A stretch of DNA of 64,000 nucleotides. It comes from CAXRDE01 sp964229355 (GTDB lineage: Bacteria; Cyanobacteriota; Sericytochromatia; UBA7694). Positions 9,030 through 17,244 of the stretch are shown here, in pieces. The stretch is from positions 372,001-436,000 of the forward strand of contig CAXRDE010000019.1 of assembly GCA_964229355.1 (NCBI GenBank), in the 5' to 3' direction. Position 1 is the first letter of the stretch; the number at the start of each line of letters is the position of its first letter. Position numbers and translations under genes: made by a program. The notes under the pieces are model-generated. The model was not told where the DNA came from and ran no database searches. It saw only the letters and a program-made list of their open reading frames with translations.

Positions 9030-10038
9030 TTTCCCCCCCTTGCGCTTGCTTTAGCGGTGGCAATTGGCGTCCCAGCGTCGGTGGAGGCAATGCGGGAGAT
9101 TTTGCGGGATCTGTTGATGGCCCCTGCGGCTGGGCTGTCTGGGTGGTTTGTAAAAATTGTCCCGCCAGCGAGCTCAGCGCACCCAGATCGGCCAGCCGAT
9201 CTGGAAGGACCAGACTAACCCCTTTGCCATCCGCAAGTTTGGGAAGCATTTCTAAGTATTTCAGGGCGATCACGCGCTGCTCAGCCTGCTCAGGATCAAA
9301 GGCCTCAATAAGTTTGCGCAGCGCCAGTTGTTCGGCTTCGGCATGCACCAGCTTGGCTTCGGCCTGACCTTTGGACTCCAAAACGGCCGCGGCGCTGATG
9401 CCCTCCGCCTCTAAAATGCGAGATTGTTGGGCGCCTTCTGCCTTCAGAATAGCGGCTTTTTTTGCACCTTCGGCCTCTAAGATGGCGGCGCGCTTTCGCC
9501 GCTCAGCCACCATCTGTGAACTCATGGCTTCAATAATATCTTTAGCGGGGGTAATTTCTTTCACCTCGACACGGGTCACCTTAATGCCCCAAATGCTGGT
9601 GACTTCATCAAGAACGGCTTGCAGCTTACTGTTTACCGTATTGCGTGAGGTCAGGGTTTCATCCAGCTCGAGTTCACCAATCAGGTTGCGCAGGGTGGTA
9701 ATAATCAATTGCTCAATGGCCTCGCGGTAAGACTCGACGCCATAAAAGGCCTTTGAAGCATCGGTAACACGAAAATAGGTTACAGCGTTTAGGTACACCG
9801 TAACGTTATCCTGGGTGATCATGGCTTGAGGTTCAAAGGTGTGAATTTGCTCACGTAGATCAGCGGTAAAGACCACACGGTCCATAACGGGAATTAAGAA
9901 GTTAATCCCACTGTTCAGGGTGCTGCTATAGCGACCCAGACGCTCCACAATAGCCTGTTCTGATTGACGGATGATACGAATCATCTGGGACAAAATGACG
10001 ACTGATAAAATACCCAATACTGTTAGAATCCAACCCAT
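9022..10038 (-). CDS. SPFH/stomatin-prohibitin family protein (paraslipin/QmcA-like)
   Basis: A 338-residue membrane-associated scaffold. Residues 1-22 form an N-terminal hydrophobic anchor (MGWILTVLGILSVVILSQMI); the SPFH domain follows with IVERLGRYSSTLNSGINFLIP and the conserved TADLREQIH region; residues about 175-245 form an Ala/Glu/Lys-rich helical stalk (the repeated AILEAEGAKK pattern typical of flotillin-like proteins); the tail is Pro/Gln-rich and probably disordered. SPFH proteins form cage-like oligomers and organise membrane microdomains or regulate proteases. It starts exactly after the NfeD stop (TAA then ATG), the classic NfeD-SPFH operon pair. Confidence 0.9.
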   Translation of the reverse strand: MGWILTVLGILSVVILSQMIRIIRQSEQAIVERLGRYSSTLNSGINFLIPVMDRVVFTADLREQIHTFEPQAMITQDNVTVYLNAVTYFRVTDASKAFYGVESYREAIEQLIITTLRNLIGELELDETLTSRNTVNSKLQAVLDEVTSIWGIKVTRVEVKEITPAKDIIEAMSSQMVAERRKRAAILEAEGAKKAAILKAEGAQQSRILEAEGISAAAVLESKGQAEAKLVHAEAEQLALRKLIEAFDPEQAEQRVIALKYLEMLPKLADGKGVSLVLPDRLADLGALSSLAGQFLQTTQTAQPQGPSTDPAKSPALPPPTLGRQLPPLKQAQGGENV

Positions 10039-10497
10039 TTACGATCCTTCTCCCCGTTCGATGTAATGCATAACGTCCAATTCGTGCTCGGGCACCACTT
10101 CCAGACAATTGTCGCGGATGGCGGTAATGTAAACCCGTTCTCCGGGAGGAATTGCAGTATAAGCGGTGGCAAACCAGATTTCGCCATGAAATTTGACTTT
10201 GCCTTTTTGGCCAGGCACAATTTCCTCTAAGATGGTAGCACTCTGTCCGACAAAACCATCGGTGCTTAAGCCAGTGGAACGAGGCTGAAGCCGATCCCGT
10301 AAGGCTGGCCTTAGAAAAAAGACGAGGGCCAGAGAGCCCAGTCCAAAAACACCGACCTGGACGGGCCAGCTAAAGCCCATCAGTGCACTTTGCCAGGCCA
10401 GGGCTGCACCAAAAGAGAGCATGAGTGCGGTCATTTCTCCCAGCATCAGCTCTACAAAAAACAAGGTAAAGGCAAGTCCCAGCCAAATCCAGACCAT
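10039..10497 (-). CDS. NfeD-family membrane protein
   Basis: A 152-residue short-form NfeD protein with three or four membrane helices (WIWLGLAFTLFFVELMLG, then an Ala/Leu-rich helix, then VFGLGSLALVFFLRPAL) and a C-terminal OB-fold domain (VGQSATILEEIVPGQKGKVKF, ending in EHEL). Short NfeD proteins partner SPFH proteins. The open frame extends to 10578, but ATG at 10497 has a perfect ribosome site (TTTTGGAGGCGCT) and begins the first helix. First gene of a three-gene minus-strand operon. Confidence 0.88.
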   Translation of the reverse strand: MVWIWLGLAFTLFFVELMLGEMTALMLSFGAALAWQSALMGFSWPVQVGVFGLGSLALVFFLRPALRDRLQPRSTGLSTDGFVGQSATILEEIVPGQKGKVKFHGEIWFATAYTAIPPGERVYITAIRDNCLEVVPEHELDVMHYIERGEGS

Positions 10498-10633
10498 AGC
10501 GCCTCCAAAATGCCCGTTCATGTGCTGTACGTCACGAAAGTGATGGCTGCAAAGATTATAACATGAGGCCTTTGTCAAAAGCAGGCGTTTAGGTTTTGAG
10601 GAATCCTTTTGCTGTATGTAATATAGACGCCCT

Positions 10634-10659
10634 AAAAAAGAGGCCCCGTTGGGGCCTCT
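10634..10659 (-). terminator. Rho-independent terminator after lipocalin gene
   Basis: A perfect 9-bp stem (AGAGGCCCC/GGGGCCTCT) with a 3-base loop, followed on the minus strand by six T residues (10639-10634). It lies 41 bases past the lipocalin stop. Confidence 0.85.
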
Positions 10660-10699
10660 CTGGCAAACTCTCTGGCAAACAGCTTAAACCTCAGGGAAT

Positions 10700-11566
10700 T
10701 TAGTGGTCACCCAGTTTTTGCTGGCGCTCAATTTCTTTTTGATGCGCTCCGTTGTTCAGATGCTGCTGCTTTTCTTCGAGCTTTTTTTTGAGGTGAATGT
10801 GTAGGGGCACCTCTGCGTGATCGTTTTGTTCCACATGAATCAGATTCTCGGTGGCATAACCCTGCGCTTTAAGATGCTCCACGATGCTATCGTACTGTTT
10901 GGCTTCTAAATTGGGCGTCCGACTTAAAATCCACGCTTGCTTTTTATTGGGTGAGCCCAGCACCACGTAGTTGTAGTCAGGTCCTTTTTCGAGCACCATA
11001 TAGTCCATTTCAAGGGGGCCAAAAAGCTTCAGTCGCATATGGGTGTTGTTCTCGTCAATAATACGGGCATAGCCTTCTTTTTTGACGCTCTTGCCTTCTA
11101 AGCTTCCTACAGCGGCCTCATACTCGACTTTGTAGCCATTTTCTTGCAGGGTAAAGGTCTTGCGGCTGCCCACCAGGTTTTTCTCGGCGTGGTATGGCAA
11201 ATGTGCGATTTCGAACCAGCGCCCGGCAAAGCGTTCGCGGCTAATGGATGGAGCCGTACGCAGATCTTCGATTTGGCGCTGACGGCGCTTTTTTTGACCT
11301 TGTACCAGCGCGATGCCCAGTCCAGCGAGTACCAGGCCGCCCAGGGTGGCCACGGTGGGTAAAACCCATTTGCGTTCAAGGTTTTGCGTAGAATGCTGCA
11401 AAGCGCTTGGCAGTTGCCATTTGCGCAGCTCGCGTTGCTGGCGCTTGAGGGTGTTACGGGCTTGCTTTTGTAAGCGATTCAGGTTTTTTTCAATGTTCTT
11501 TTCAATGTCTTTTTCAACGCGCTTGACGTGTTGTACGGCATCGCTAAGGGATTTATAGGTTTTCAT
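10700..11566 (-). CDS. Membrane-anchored lipocalin (Blc-like)
   Basis: A 288-residue protein. Residues 1-70 are highly charged and helical (KRVEKDIEKNIEKNLNRL), a probable coiled coil. One hydrophobic helix follows (about 71-90, VLPTVATLGGLVLAGLGIAL), then a lipocalin barrel from about 108: the signature ERFAGRWFEIAHLPYHAEKN contains GxW, and the C-terminal strand QAWILSRTPNLEAK matches bacterial Blc. Bacterial lipocalins bind fatty acids or lysophospholipids in the envelope. Most are lipoproteins; replacing the lipobox with a coiled-coil/TM anchor is unusual. The ATG has a GGAGAGCC ribosome site. It is monocistronic, closed by the terminator at 10634-10659. Confidence 0.8.
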   Translation of the reverse strand: MKTYKSLSDAVQHVKRVEKDIEKNIEKNLNRLQKQARNTLKRQQRELRKWQLPSALQHSTQNLERKWVLPTVATLGGLVLAGLGIALVQGQKKRRQRQIEDLRTAPSISRERFAGRWFEIAHLPYHAEKNLVGSRKTFTLQENGYKVEYEAAVGSLEGKSVKKEGYARIIDENNTHMRLKLFGPLEMDYMVLEKGPDYNYVVLGSPNKKQAWILSRTPNLEAKQYDSIVEHLKAQGYATENLIHVEQNDHAEVPLHIHLKKKLEEKQQHLNNGAHQKEIERQQKLGDH

Positions 11567-11664
11567 GGCTGAGGCTCTCCATTTGTTTTACTTTGATGTG
11601 CCCTTATTGTTTCAAAGATGTCATTACTTTTGCATAGAGAGCGCATCAAAAAGCCGTTAAACTG

Positions 11665-13500
11665 CTAAATGTAGTCCTCTGCGTCTTTGCGTACGTCTTT
11701 GCGTGAGAGCAAATGAAATTTTTGAATGCGTTTCAAAAGCCGTTGTGAAACCCGAGCCAGGGGCAGATGGTAGAGATTTTTGTGGTGTTTTTTTGCCAGT
11801 TCGAATAGGTAAGACTCCGGTCGCTCCTGGGCAAAGTACAAAATATCCGGGCGGGGACTGTGGTAAATGGCCTGACGAATCAAGTGTTCTTTGCGCAGGT
11901 CTTCGTCCACGTCAAGGGCTTCAATTTCGAGTTTTTGATCGGCGGGTAAAGCGGGTTTAAAAGCCATCAGTGCGCCGTAGCGCGCTTGAATAATATCCTG
12001 ACTTACCGGGTGTAAGAGGGGGTTAGACGCATAAAACGCAATGTCAGACTCGTTATGGTGCTCGGCGGATAGGGACAGGACCCAGGGATATTTTTCGGCC
12101 CCTAAATCTTCATCAAAGATTAAAATCCAGGTGCCAATGGCCAGGGGTTCTCGACGCAGTTCTTTAACATACATCTTACCCAAATGCCGATGGCGCAGGG
12201 TTTCACGCATATCTAAGCCGTCCATTAAGCTGCCATTGAACTCATGGGTGTACTCCCGTTGAAACTGTGGGTCATCGGACAGCTTCTCGCCCAGGCGATC
12301 AATAAAGCCTTCCAGCACCATGTCTTCGGGAATATGCGAGAAAAAGCCAAAATAAAACCAAAGGGGTTGGTAACCTTCGGGCAATTCATCGCGTTTTTTA
12401 GGGGTTAGTAATTCGCGCCAGGCCCGTTCTGCCTGAGGCAGAGGGATCGGCATTTGCCGCCGCAATTCAATGCGTCGTCCGTCCAGGGCGAAGCGTTGAT
12501 CATGGGGGTCAAATTCAATTTCTGGCAGGTCGGCGTCATCGGTATAAAAATAGCGGCGCGCCAGTTCCAAAAGTGTTAAGGCGTAATCGTCGCCCAGAGT
12601 TTGCTTGGCGGCCAGGATCAAATTGTACAGATCTGGCGAAACCCGCTTGTCGGTGACGGCGAGCTTGTAAGCATACTGCAAGAAATTGCGGACTTCTCGG
12701 GGTGAAAAATCAAACGCCTTTAAGGCTTCTGCCTGGCGGGCCTGCTGGGCAAGTTGACGTAAGCATTTTTCTCGCTGATAGGGCACTTGAAAACGGCGGC
12801 CCAGCTCGTACTGATACACCAAATAGGGAATTTCATCCAGTAGGGCTTCTCGGGCTTTGGGTCCCACTTTGGCTAGAAAAGGGGCTTCCACCTGAGCGGT
12901 ATCATGGGTGTAAAGGGTGCCGGTGTCAGCTTCTAAATGGGCAAGAATACCGGCCCAGTGTCCCATGCCGCACACCAGTAAGACCCGCTCGTATTTTTCA
13001 CTCAGGGCTTTAAGTCGCGCAGCCATATGTTGCTCGCGCAGCTGATCTTTGACTGCGTTGCCGGGGGTTGGATGCAAATGGGGCGCTACCGTCTGATAAA
13101 ACGCTTCAAGCCCGACGCCGGTAACGGCTTCATCATCAGGGGCTGCGAAGCTTTCTTGTTGCAGGTTGTATTGCGCTACCGCCAGATCAATGAGTGCTGC
13201 GGGGATTTTGTATTCTTTGGCCAGGCGAAGACCTTCAATCATGGCGTCTGAAGGAAACACCGGCAAATAATTGAGGGTCTGCTCGCCGTATTGGAGACAG
13301 AGTAGACTGAGGCGGGGTAGACGTTCAATTCCTTGCATGAGATCAGAGTAATACAAGTCTGGTAACTCAAGGGCGACCACGTCAGGCTGCCATTGGTTAA
13401 ATGCCTGACGTACCTGGCGGGCGAATTGAATGCGGTTGTGAAAGCAAGGAATACACCGAATGTTATTCCAGTGTAAGACCGCATCGCTTGTGGCGTTCAT
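11665..13500 (-). CDS. TraB/ChaN-like (DUF5682-like) protein coupled to MoxR ATPase
   Basis: A 611-residue cytosolic protein. The N-terminal 190 residues follow the TraB/EreA/ChaN layout: a His early in the chain (PCFHNRIQFARQV), PDVVALELPDLYYSDL with the acidic pair after a strand, and a late VLLVCGMGHWAGILAHL ending with the conserved G-x-GH. The remaining 400 residues are not recognised; they include EYTHEFNGSLMDGLDMRE and RREPLAIGTWILIFDED. The gene overlaps the upstream ATPase gene by ATGA, so the two products are probably made together. MoxR ATPases paired with DUF5682-type proteins are known in other bacteria, but family membership here is judged by eye. No signal peptide is visible. 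Confidence 0.55.
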   Translation of the reverse strand: MNATSDAVLHWNNIRCIPCFHNRIQFARQVRQAFNQWQPDVVALELPDLYYSDLMQGIERLPRLSLLCLQYGEQTLNYLPVFPSDAMIEGLRLAKEYKIPAALIDLAVAQYNLQQESFAAPDDEAVTGVGLEAFYQTVAPHLHPTPGNAVKDQLREQHMAARLKALSEKYERVLLVCGMGHWAGILAHLEADTGTLYTHDTAQVEAPFLAKVGPKAREALLDEIPYLVYQYELGRRFQVPYQREKCLRQLAQQARQAEALKAFDFSPREVRNFLQYAYKLAVTDKRVSPDLYNLILAAKQTLGDDYALTLLELARRYFYTDDADLPEIEFDPHDQRFALDGRRIELRRQMPIPLPQAERAWRELLTPKKRDELPEGYQPLWFYFGFFSHIPEDMVLEGFIDRLGEKLSDDPQFQREYTHEFNGSLMDGLDMRETLRHRHLGKMYVKELRREPLAIGTWILIFDEDLGAEKYPWVLSLSAEHHNESDIAFYASNPLLHPVSQDIIQARYGALMAFKPALPADQKLEIEALDVDEDLRKEHLIRQAIYHSPRPDILYFAQERPESYLFELAKKHHKNLYHLPLARVSQRLLKRIQKFHLLSRKDVRKDAEDYI

Positions 13501-14726
13501 GAGGGCTCCTGAGCGTCACTGTCGTCTTCTTCCTCGTGATCCGCATCATCATGTGGCTCTTGGGGACTGCGGCGCAAGTGCTCCCACTGAGAGATGTTCA
13601 GGGTGTCAGGGATATCTGTGGACCGTAGATCAGGTAAGCGGTCGTCGCCCGCTTCATCTTCGAGATCTTCTGCTTCATCGTCATCCATAAAATCGCTGAG
13701 GGACTGAAGCTCAATAAACTCCACCTCAAAGCCTTGTGCTCTTAGGGCTTCTGCCAGTTGATCGTCAAGGGTAAAATCGATACCCGGTTCCTCAAAATCC
13801 TCAAGTTCAAGCTCCACCTCCATTTTAGGAGATTTTTTCTCGGCGGGGGGCTGACTCCCCAGCAGTAAAATGTTGGGTTTCTCGGATTTTGGCTTGTGTA
13901 CGCAAGTGGACAGAAACAGATCATGGGCTTCTTCGCCCAGAATTTGTAAGAGGGCTTGCTCCACTGCTCCCAGCGTTGTGCCCTGATTGAGGTGAAGGTG
14001 CTTGATTGCATAACGGGCAATATTGACACCGTCGCGCGTACTATAGGGTTTTTTTGCCTGATGCCCTTGCTGTAAAAACTCGCTGACCCACTTTAAGATT
14101 TCCTCAGGGGCTTCGGGTAGGTTCACCTGCAAAATTTCAAGCTCTTCCTCCGCGGGAGGAAAGCCCACCTCAATTTGAGGTTGGAGGCGGGATTGAATAT
14201 AGTCGGGCACATCGAAAGTACTGGCGTCGTCATTCATGGTTACCGCCAGACGAAAATCGGGGTGGGCGGGTATTTTGATCCCGGCAATAATGCTTTCCAC
14301 GTATCGGCGTGTATCGAGCAAAGGGGCCAGAGAAGCCCAGGATTTTTCTCCCATGCGATTGCCTTCATCTAAAATGCAAATACCCCCTTTCAGCATGGCC
14401 GTTACCAGCGGACTGGCATGGTAGCGAATGTGCTGTTGTTCGCCTATAACGGGGGTGACCAGCAGATCTTCAGGACGTGTATCGACGGTGCACTGCAAAA
14501 TATACACATTTTCGCTATAGTTTCGGGCCACTGCATAGGCCAGGGTGGTTTTGCCAATCCCCGGCTTGCCTATAATACGCGGACTCATGGGCAGATCCTG
14601 ATTGGAGAGAATGAGCCACGCTGCTTCGAGCTGGCGTTTTACTTCATGGTGTCCAATCCACTGTACATCCATTCGCGTGGCTTCAGAGAGCACCAAATCA
14701 ACGCCTTTGACTTTCATGATTTCCAT
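13497..14726 (-). CDS. MoxR-like AAA+ ATPase
   Basis: A 409-residue AAA+ protein. Walker A is GKPGIGKTTLAYAVARN (about 53), Walker B is GGICILDEGNRM (about 113), sensor 1 is RLAVTMNDD (about 158), and DVPDYIQSRLQPQIEVGFPP carries the arginine-finger region. The N-terminal WIGHHEVKRQLEAAWL is the usual MoxR entry helix. The C-terminal 120 residues are strongly acidic (EDSDAQEPS at the end), unlike typical MoxR proteins, and could dock the partner. MoxR ATPases remodel or mature partner proteins. A TGGAGG ribosome site precedes the ATG by 8 bases. It is the first gene of a two-gene operon; no VWA partner is present in the window. Confidence 0.82.
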   Translation of the reverse strand: MEIMKVKGVDLVLSEATRMDVQWIGHHEVKRQLEAAWLILSNQDLPMSPRIIGKPGIGKTTLAYAVARNYSENVYILQCTVDTRPEDLLVTPVIGEQQHIRYHASPLVTAMLKGGICILDEGNRMGEKSWASLAPLLDTRRYVESIIAGIKIPAHPDFRLAVTMNDDASTFDVPDYIQSRLQPQIEVGFPPAEEELEILQVNLPEAPEEILKWVSEFLQQGHQAKKPYSTRDGVNIARYAIKHLHLNQGTTLGAVEQALLQILGEEAHDLFLSTCVHKPKSEKPNILLLGSQPPAEKKSPKMEVELELEDFEEPGIDFTLDDQLAEALRAQGFEVEFIELQSLSDFMDDDEAEDLEDEAGDDRLPDLRSTDIPDTLNISQWEHLRRSPQEPHDDADHEEEDDSDAQEPS

Positions 14727-14793
14727 TCAAAATGCCTCCAGCAGCTTTTGGCCTATTCTAACACGGAGCACAAAACCGGCGACAATAAAGAAA

Positions 14794-14823
14794 TTGCTTT
14801 CTGGCAGGCTTCTCTTTTATGCT
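14794..14823 (+). promoter_or_regulatory. Promoter for msrB lipoprotein
   Basis: TTGCTT at 14794-14799 and TATGCT at 14818-14823 with an 18-base spacer, 35 bases before the msrB ATG. Confidence 0.5.
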
Positions 14824-14858
14824 GGGAGTATACGCCAAATAAAAAAGAGGACTTGCTT

Positions 14859-15413
14859 ATGTTTACCGCATCTCGTGCGCTTGTGTTGCTTTTGCTTTGG
14901 ATGATAAGTGGTGCCGTGGCTTGCCAGCCTGCCGCACAAAAACAGGAAGCCCAGGCTGCATCACACCCAGCCCATGAAGGCCACGCCGAGGCGCACTTTC
15001 CGGTACAGCGCACGCCGGAGGAGTGGCAGCGCCTGTTGCCACCTAAAACCTTCGAAGTCATGCGCCATGAAGATACAGAGCGGGCTTTTAGCAGTCCGCT
15101 TCACGATAAGAAAACCGCTGGTATTTATTACTGTGCTAGCTGTGGACAGCCTTTATTTGAAAGTCAGCATAAGTATGACTCGGGCACAGGTTGGCCCAGC
15201 TTTTATCAGCCGATGGCACCCGATCGTATTGGAACCCGTGAAGACAATAGCCTGTTTGTAGCACGTACAGAGGTCCACTGCAGCCGTTGTGGCGGTCATC
15301 TGGGCCATGTCTTTGACGATGGTCCTGAACCCACGGGCTTACGCTATTGTATGAACGGAGCAGCCCTAAGCTTTAGAGCAAGCGGGGTTGCGGCTCCACC
15401 TCTGCTGCAATAA
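14859..15413 (+). CDS. msrB: Peptide-methionine (R)-S-oxide reductase, lipoprotein form
   Basis: Reduces methionine-R-sulfoxide in oxidised proteins. The protein has 184 residues. Residues 1-21 are a lipoprotein signal ending AVACQP (Cys lipidated), and a His-rich spacer follows (HPAHEGHAEAHFP). The MsrB domain shows both zinc CxxC pairs (CASCGQPLF and CSRCGGHLGHVF), YDSGTGWPSFYQP, and the catalytic RYCMNGAALSF near the C-terminus. A periplasmic, membrane-tethered MsrB suggests repair of envelope proteins under oxidative stress. The open frame runs upstream to 14418 through the ATPase promoter region, but the lipoprotein start at 14859 with AAGAGG is clearly the real one. Confidence 0.92.
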   Translation: MFTASRALVLLLLWMISGAVACQPAAQKQEAQAASHPAHEGHAEAHFPVQRTPEEWQRLLPPKTFEVMRHEDTERAFSSPLHDKKTAGIYYCASCGQPLFESQHKYDSGTGWPSFYQPMAPDRIGTREDNSLFVARTEVHCSRCGGHLGHVFDDGPEPTGLRYCMNGAALSFRASGVAAPPLLQ

Positions 15414-15450
15414 CCGCTTTTGAGGTGTAAATAGCGCGTTAATATATCTT

Positions 15451-15486
15451 AAAAGCCGTAAAAACCCCATAAAACCCGGCTTTTTT
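15451..15486 (+). terminator. Terminator after msrB
   Basis: An 8-bp stem AAAAGCCG/CGGCTTTT around an 18-base loop, running into six T residues, 37 bases after the msrB stop. Confidence 0.6.
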
Positions 15487-15489
15487 CGA

Positions 15490-15519
15490 TTGCTTCTCAA
15501 CGGCTTCTGGGTCTATAGT
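15490..15519 (+). promoter_or_regulatory. Promoter for periplasmic TPR protein
   Basis: TTGCTT at 15490-15495 and TATAGT at 15514-15519 with an 18-base spacer; a GAGGAGGAA ribosome site follows, then the ATG at 15568. Confidence 0.5.
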
Positions 15520-15567
15520 CAGAATTGTAAAGAAAAACAAAGCTGATTCCTGAGGAGGAACTTAATC

Positions 15568-16107
15568 ATGAAAACCATTACAAATACCTTAATTGCACTT
15601 GCCAGTAGCGCTCTGTTATTCGCACCCGCTGCCTTCGCCGGTGATATGAACAAAAGCCACGCTGAGAAAGCAGAGAAAGAAGTCATGACGTCTGTCGGCA
15701 CCGTGGACAATGGCGTAACGGATATTAAAACGGAAGCAGACCTCTTTAAAACCCACCTGAGCACGGGTATGCAGCAGTTGAAAGCAGGCAATTATGACAC
15801 CGCTTATCAACAGCTGAACGATGCCCGCTACTGGTTCCTGGCTACTTCTGATTCTTTGGCCACTGAATCAGGCAGCTATCCCTACAGCTGGGATGACGTA
15901 CGGGCCATGGAAAGTCAGTTATTAACCGCTTACCGTGATTTGGGACAGACCCAACACATTGCCGGTAATTACCAGGATGCAGTGAATACGCTGAATGTGT
16001 CACTGGCTTTGAATCCCATGCAGCCCGAAGCCAAGTATCAACGTGATATTGCCTTTGAAGCCATTGTGGATGCCAACGACGCTGACATGATGATGGAAAT
16101 GGAATAA
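15568..16107 (+). CDS. Periplasmic TPR-like protein
   Basis: A 179-residue secreted protein with a Sec signal peptide (TLIALASSALLFAPAAFA, cleavage after AFA). The mature part has TPR-like helices: MQQLKAGNYDTAYQQLNDAR at about 70 and AGNYQDAVNTLNVSLALNP at about 131, and ends in an acidic MMMEME tail. TPR proteins mediate protein-protein contacts; no enzyme motif is seen. It is monocistronic with its own promoter and lies just before the CpxP-like stress operon, so an envelope role is plausible. Confidence 0.75.
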   Translation: MKTITNTLIALASSALLFAPAAFAGDMNKSHAEKAEKEVMTSVGTVDNGVTDIKTEADLFKTHLSTGMQQLKAGNYDTAYQQLNDARYWFLATSDSLATESGSYPYSWDDVRAMESQLLTAYRDLGQTQHIAGNYQDAVNTLNVSLALNPMQPEAKYQRDIAFEAIVDANDADMMMEME

Positions 16108-16179
16108 GCCGTCATTGGCGCTAACCTGTAGCTATTGATACAGCCCACATCGCAGCTCAATACGATACCACCCTATTTT

Positions 16180-16216
16180 TAGAAATCCCCCGAAGTCAAA
16201 CTTCGGGGGATTTCTA
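16180..16216. terminator. Perfect 16-bp hairpin between TPR gene and CpxP-like operon
   Basis: Arms 16180-16195 and 16201-16216 are exact reverse complements with core ATCCCCCGAAG and a TCAAA loop. It follows the TPR gene stop by 72 bases. Neither strand has a clean T-run after the stem, so it may be a terminator of the stable-hairpin kind or an RNA-protecting structure. Confidence 0.5.
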
Positions 16217-16305
16217 AATGCTGACAAAGTCTTTACAATTTGAGCAAACTTTACGGACAAGTCCCGGCCATACTAAAATAAACAACACCATAGGAGATGA
16301 AATGA

Positions 16306-17244
16306 ATGCTAAAAACGATTGCATGGAAACACAAAGTAGGCGTATGGGCTGTGCTTGCCCTTGCCGCCCTAGGGACCAGTGGTTGCGCTGCGGATCTACC
16401 CAGTGGTGCCGCAGAAGAAACTTCCCAGGCTTTTGCCTTATTGTCTGATGAGAGTGCTGCCACCCCCGAATTGCAGAAAAGCGCTCAGAAAGACATGCAC
16501 AAAAAAGGACGCTTTCAAGGCAAGCATCATGGCCTGATGTTTGGTTTGATGGCGCGCGACCTGAATTTAACTTCAGCACAAAAAGACCAATTCAAGGCCT
16601 TAATGCAGTCGGGCAAGGAACACCGCACCGGGATGAAAACGGAGCTTAAAGCTTTCAGAGAGAAAGTTAAAACGCAATTTTTAGCGGATCAATTTGATGC
16701 CAGCGCCCTGCAAGCTGAGTGGGCAGCGATTCAAAAGCCCGATGCGGAGGCCATGGGTCTGAAAATGGCTGAAAAAATACATACGGCCTGGCATATTTTA
16801 ACCCCTGAGCAACAGAGCAAGGTTGAAGACAAACTCACCGCTTTAGAAGCCCGTTTTGACCAGACTCAGACCACAGCTCCCGATAAGCAAAATGCCTATG
16901 CGGAAAAAATGCTGGCCCGTATGACCCAGCAGCTGAATCTCAGTGAAACCCAGCAGCAGACCCTGAAAAACCGCTGGGAAGCGCAACAGCGTGAACGTCA
17001 AAATCGCCGCGCGACTTTGAAATCCGTCAAACAAACGGTGCTTCAACAGCTTAAAACAGGAGCCAGCGCAGCCACTTTGGCAGAGGGATTAGCTCCCATA
17101 CACGAGCAATTCTCTGGCAAATCTGAACATTTCCTGCAGCGTCTGGCGACCCTACACGATGTGCTAAATGCCGAGCAGCGTCAAAAACTGCTAACGACGC
17201 TGGGGCAACGTCAGGGTAAATTTCATCGGGGACCGAAGCGTTGA
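16306..17244 (+). CDS. CpxP/Spy-like LTxxQ lipoprotein
   Basis: A 312-residue lipoprotein (signal ends TSGCAA). It has two LTxxQ-type helical modules of the CpxP/Spy family: DLNLTSAQKDQFKALMQSGK near 83 with ILTPEQQSKVEDKL near 165, and LNLSETQQQTLKNRW near 211 with LNAEQRQKLLTTL near 290. Family members bind unfolded periplasmic proteins and, in CpxP, restrain the sensor kinase. It lies in one operon with the regulator and kinase, its TGA overlapping the regulator's TTG. It is about twice the length of CpxP, so it looks like an internally duplicated Spy-type chaperone. ATG at 16306 follows TAGGAGA; an ATG at 16302 is out of frame. Confidence 0.78.
   Translation: MLKTIAWKHKVGVWAVLALAALGTSGCAADLPSGAAEETSQAFALLSDESAATPELQKSAQKDMHKKGRFQGKHHGLMFGLMARDLNLTSAQKDQFKALMQSGKEHRTGMKTELKAFREKVKTQFLADQFDASALQAEWAAIQKPDAEAMGLKMAEKIHTAWHILTPEQQSKVEDKLTALEARFDQTQTTAPDKQNAYAEKMLARMTQQLNLSETQQQTLKNRWEAQQRERQNRRATLKSVKQTVLQQLKTGASAATLAEGLAPIHEQFSGKSEHFLQRLATLHDVLNAEQRQKLLTTLGQRQGKFHRGPKR

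Noticed and set aside
9371..9730. Open frame opposite the SPFH gene (119 codons) and similar antisense frames at 8618-8893 and 9005-9367
   Set aside because: They mirror the strong coding pattern of the SPFH and YbjN-like genes on the other strand, and have no ribosome site or recognised fold.
14418..14858. Upstream open frame joined to msrB (147 extra codons)
   Set aside because: It runs antisense through the MoxR gene; the lipoprotein signal, ribosome site and promoter at 14794-14823 place the start at 14859.
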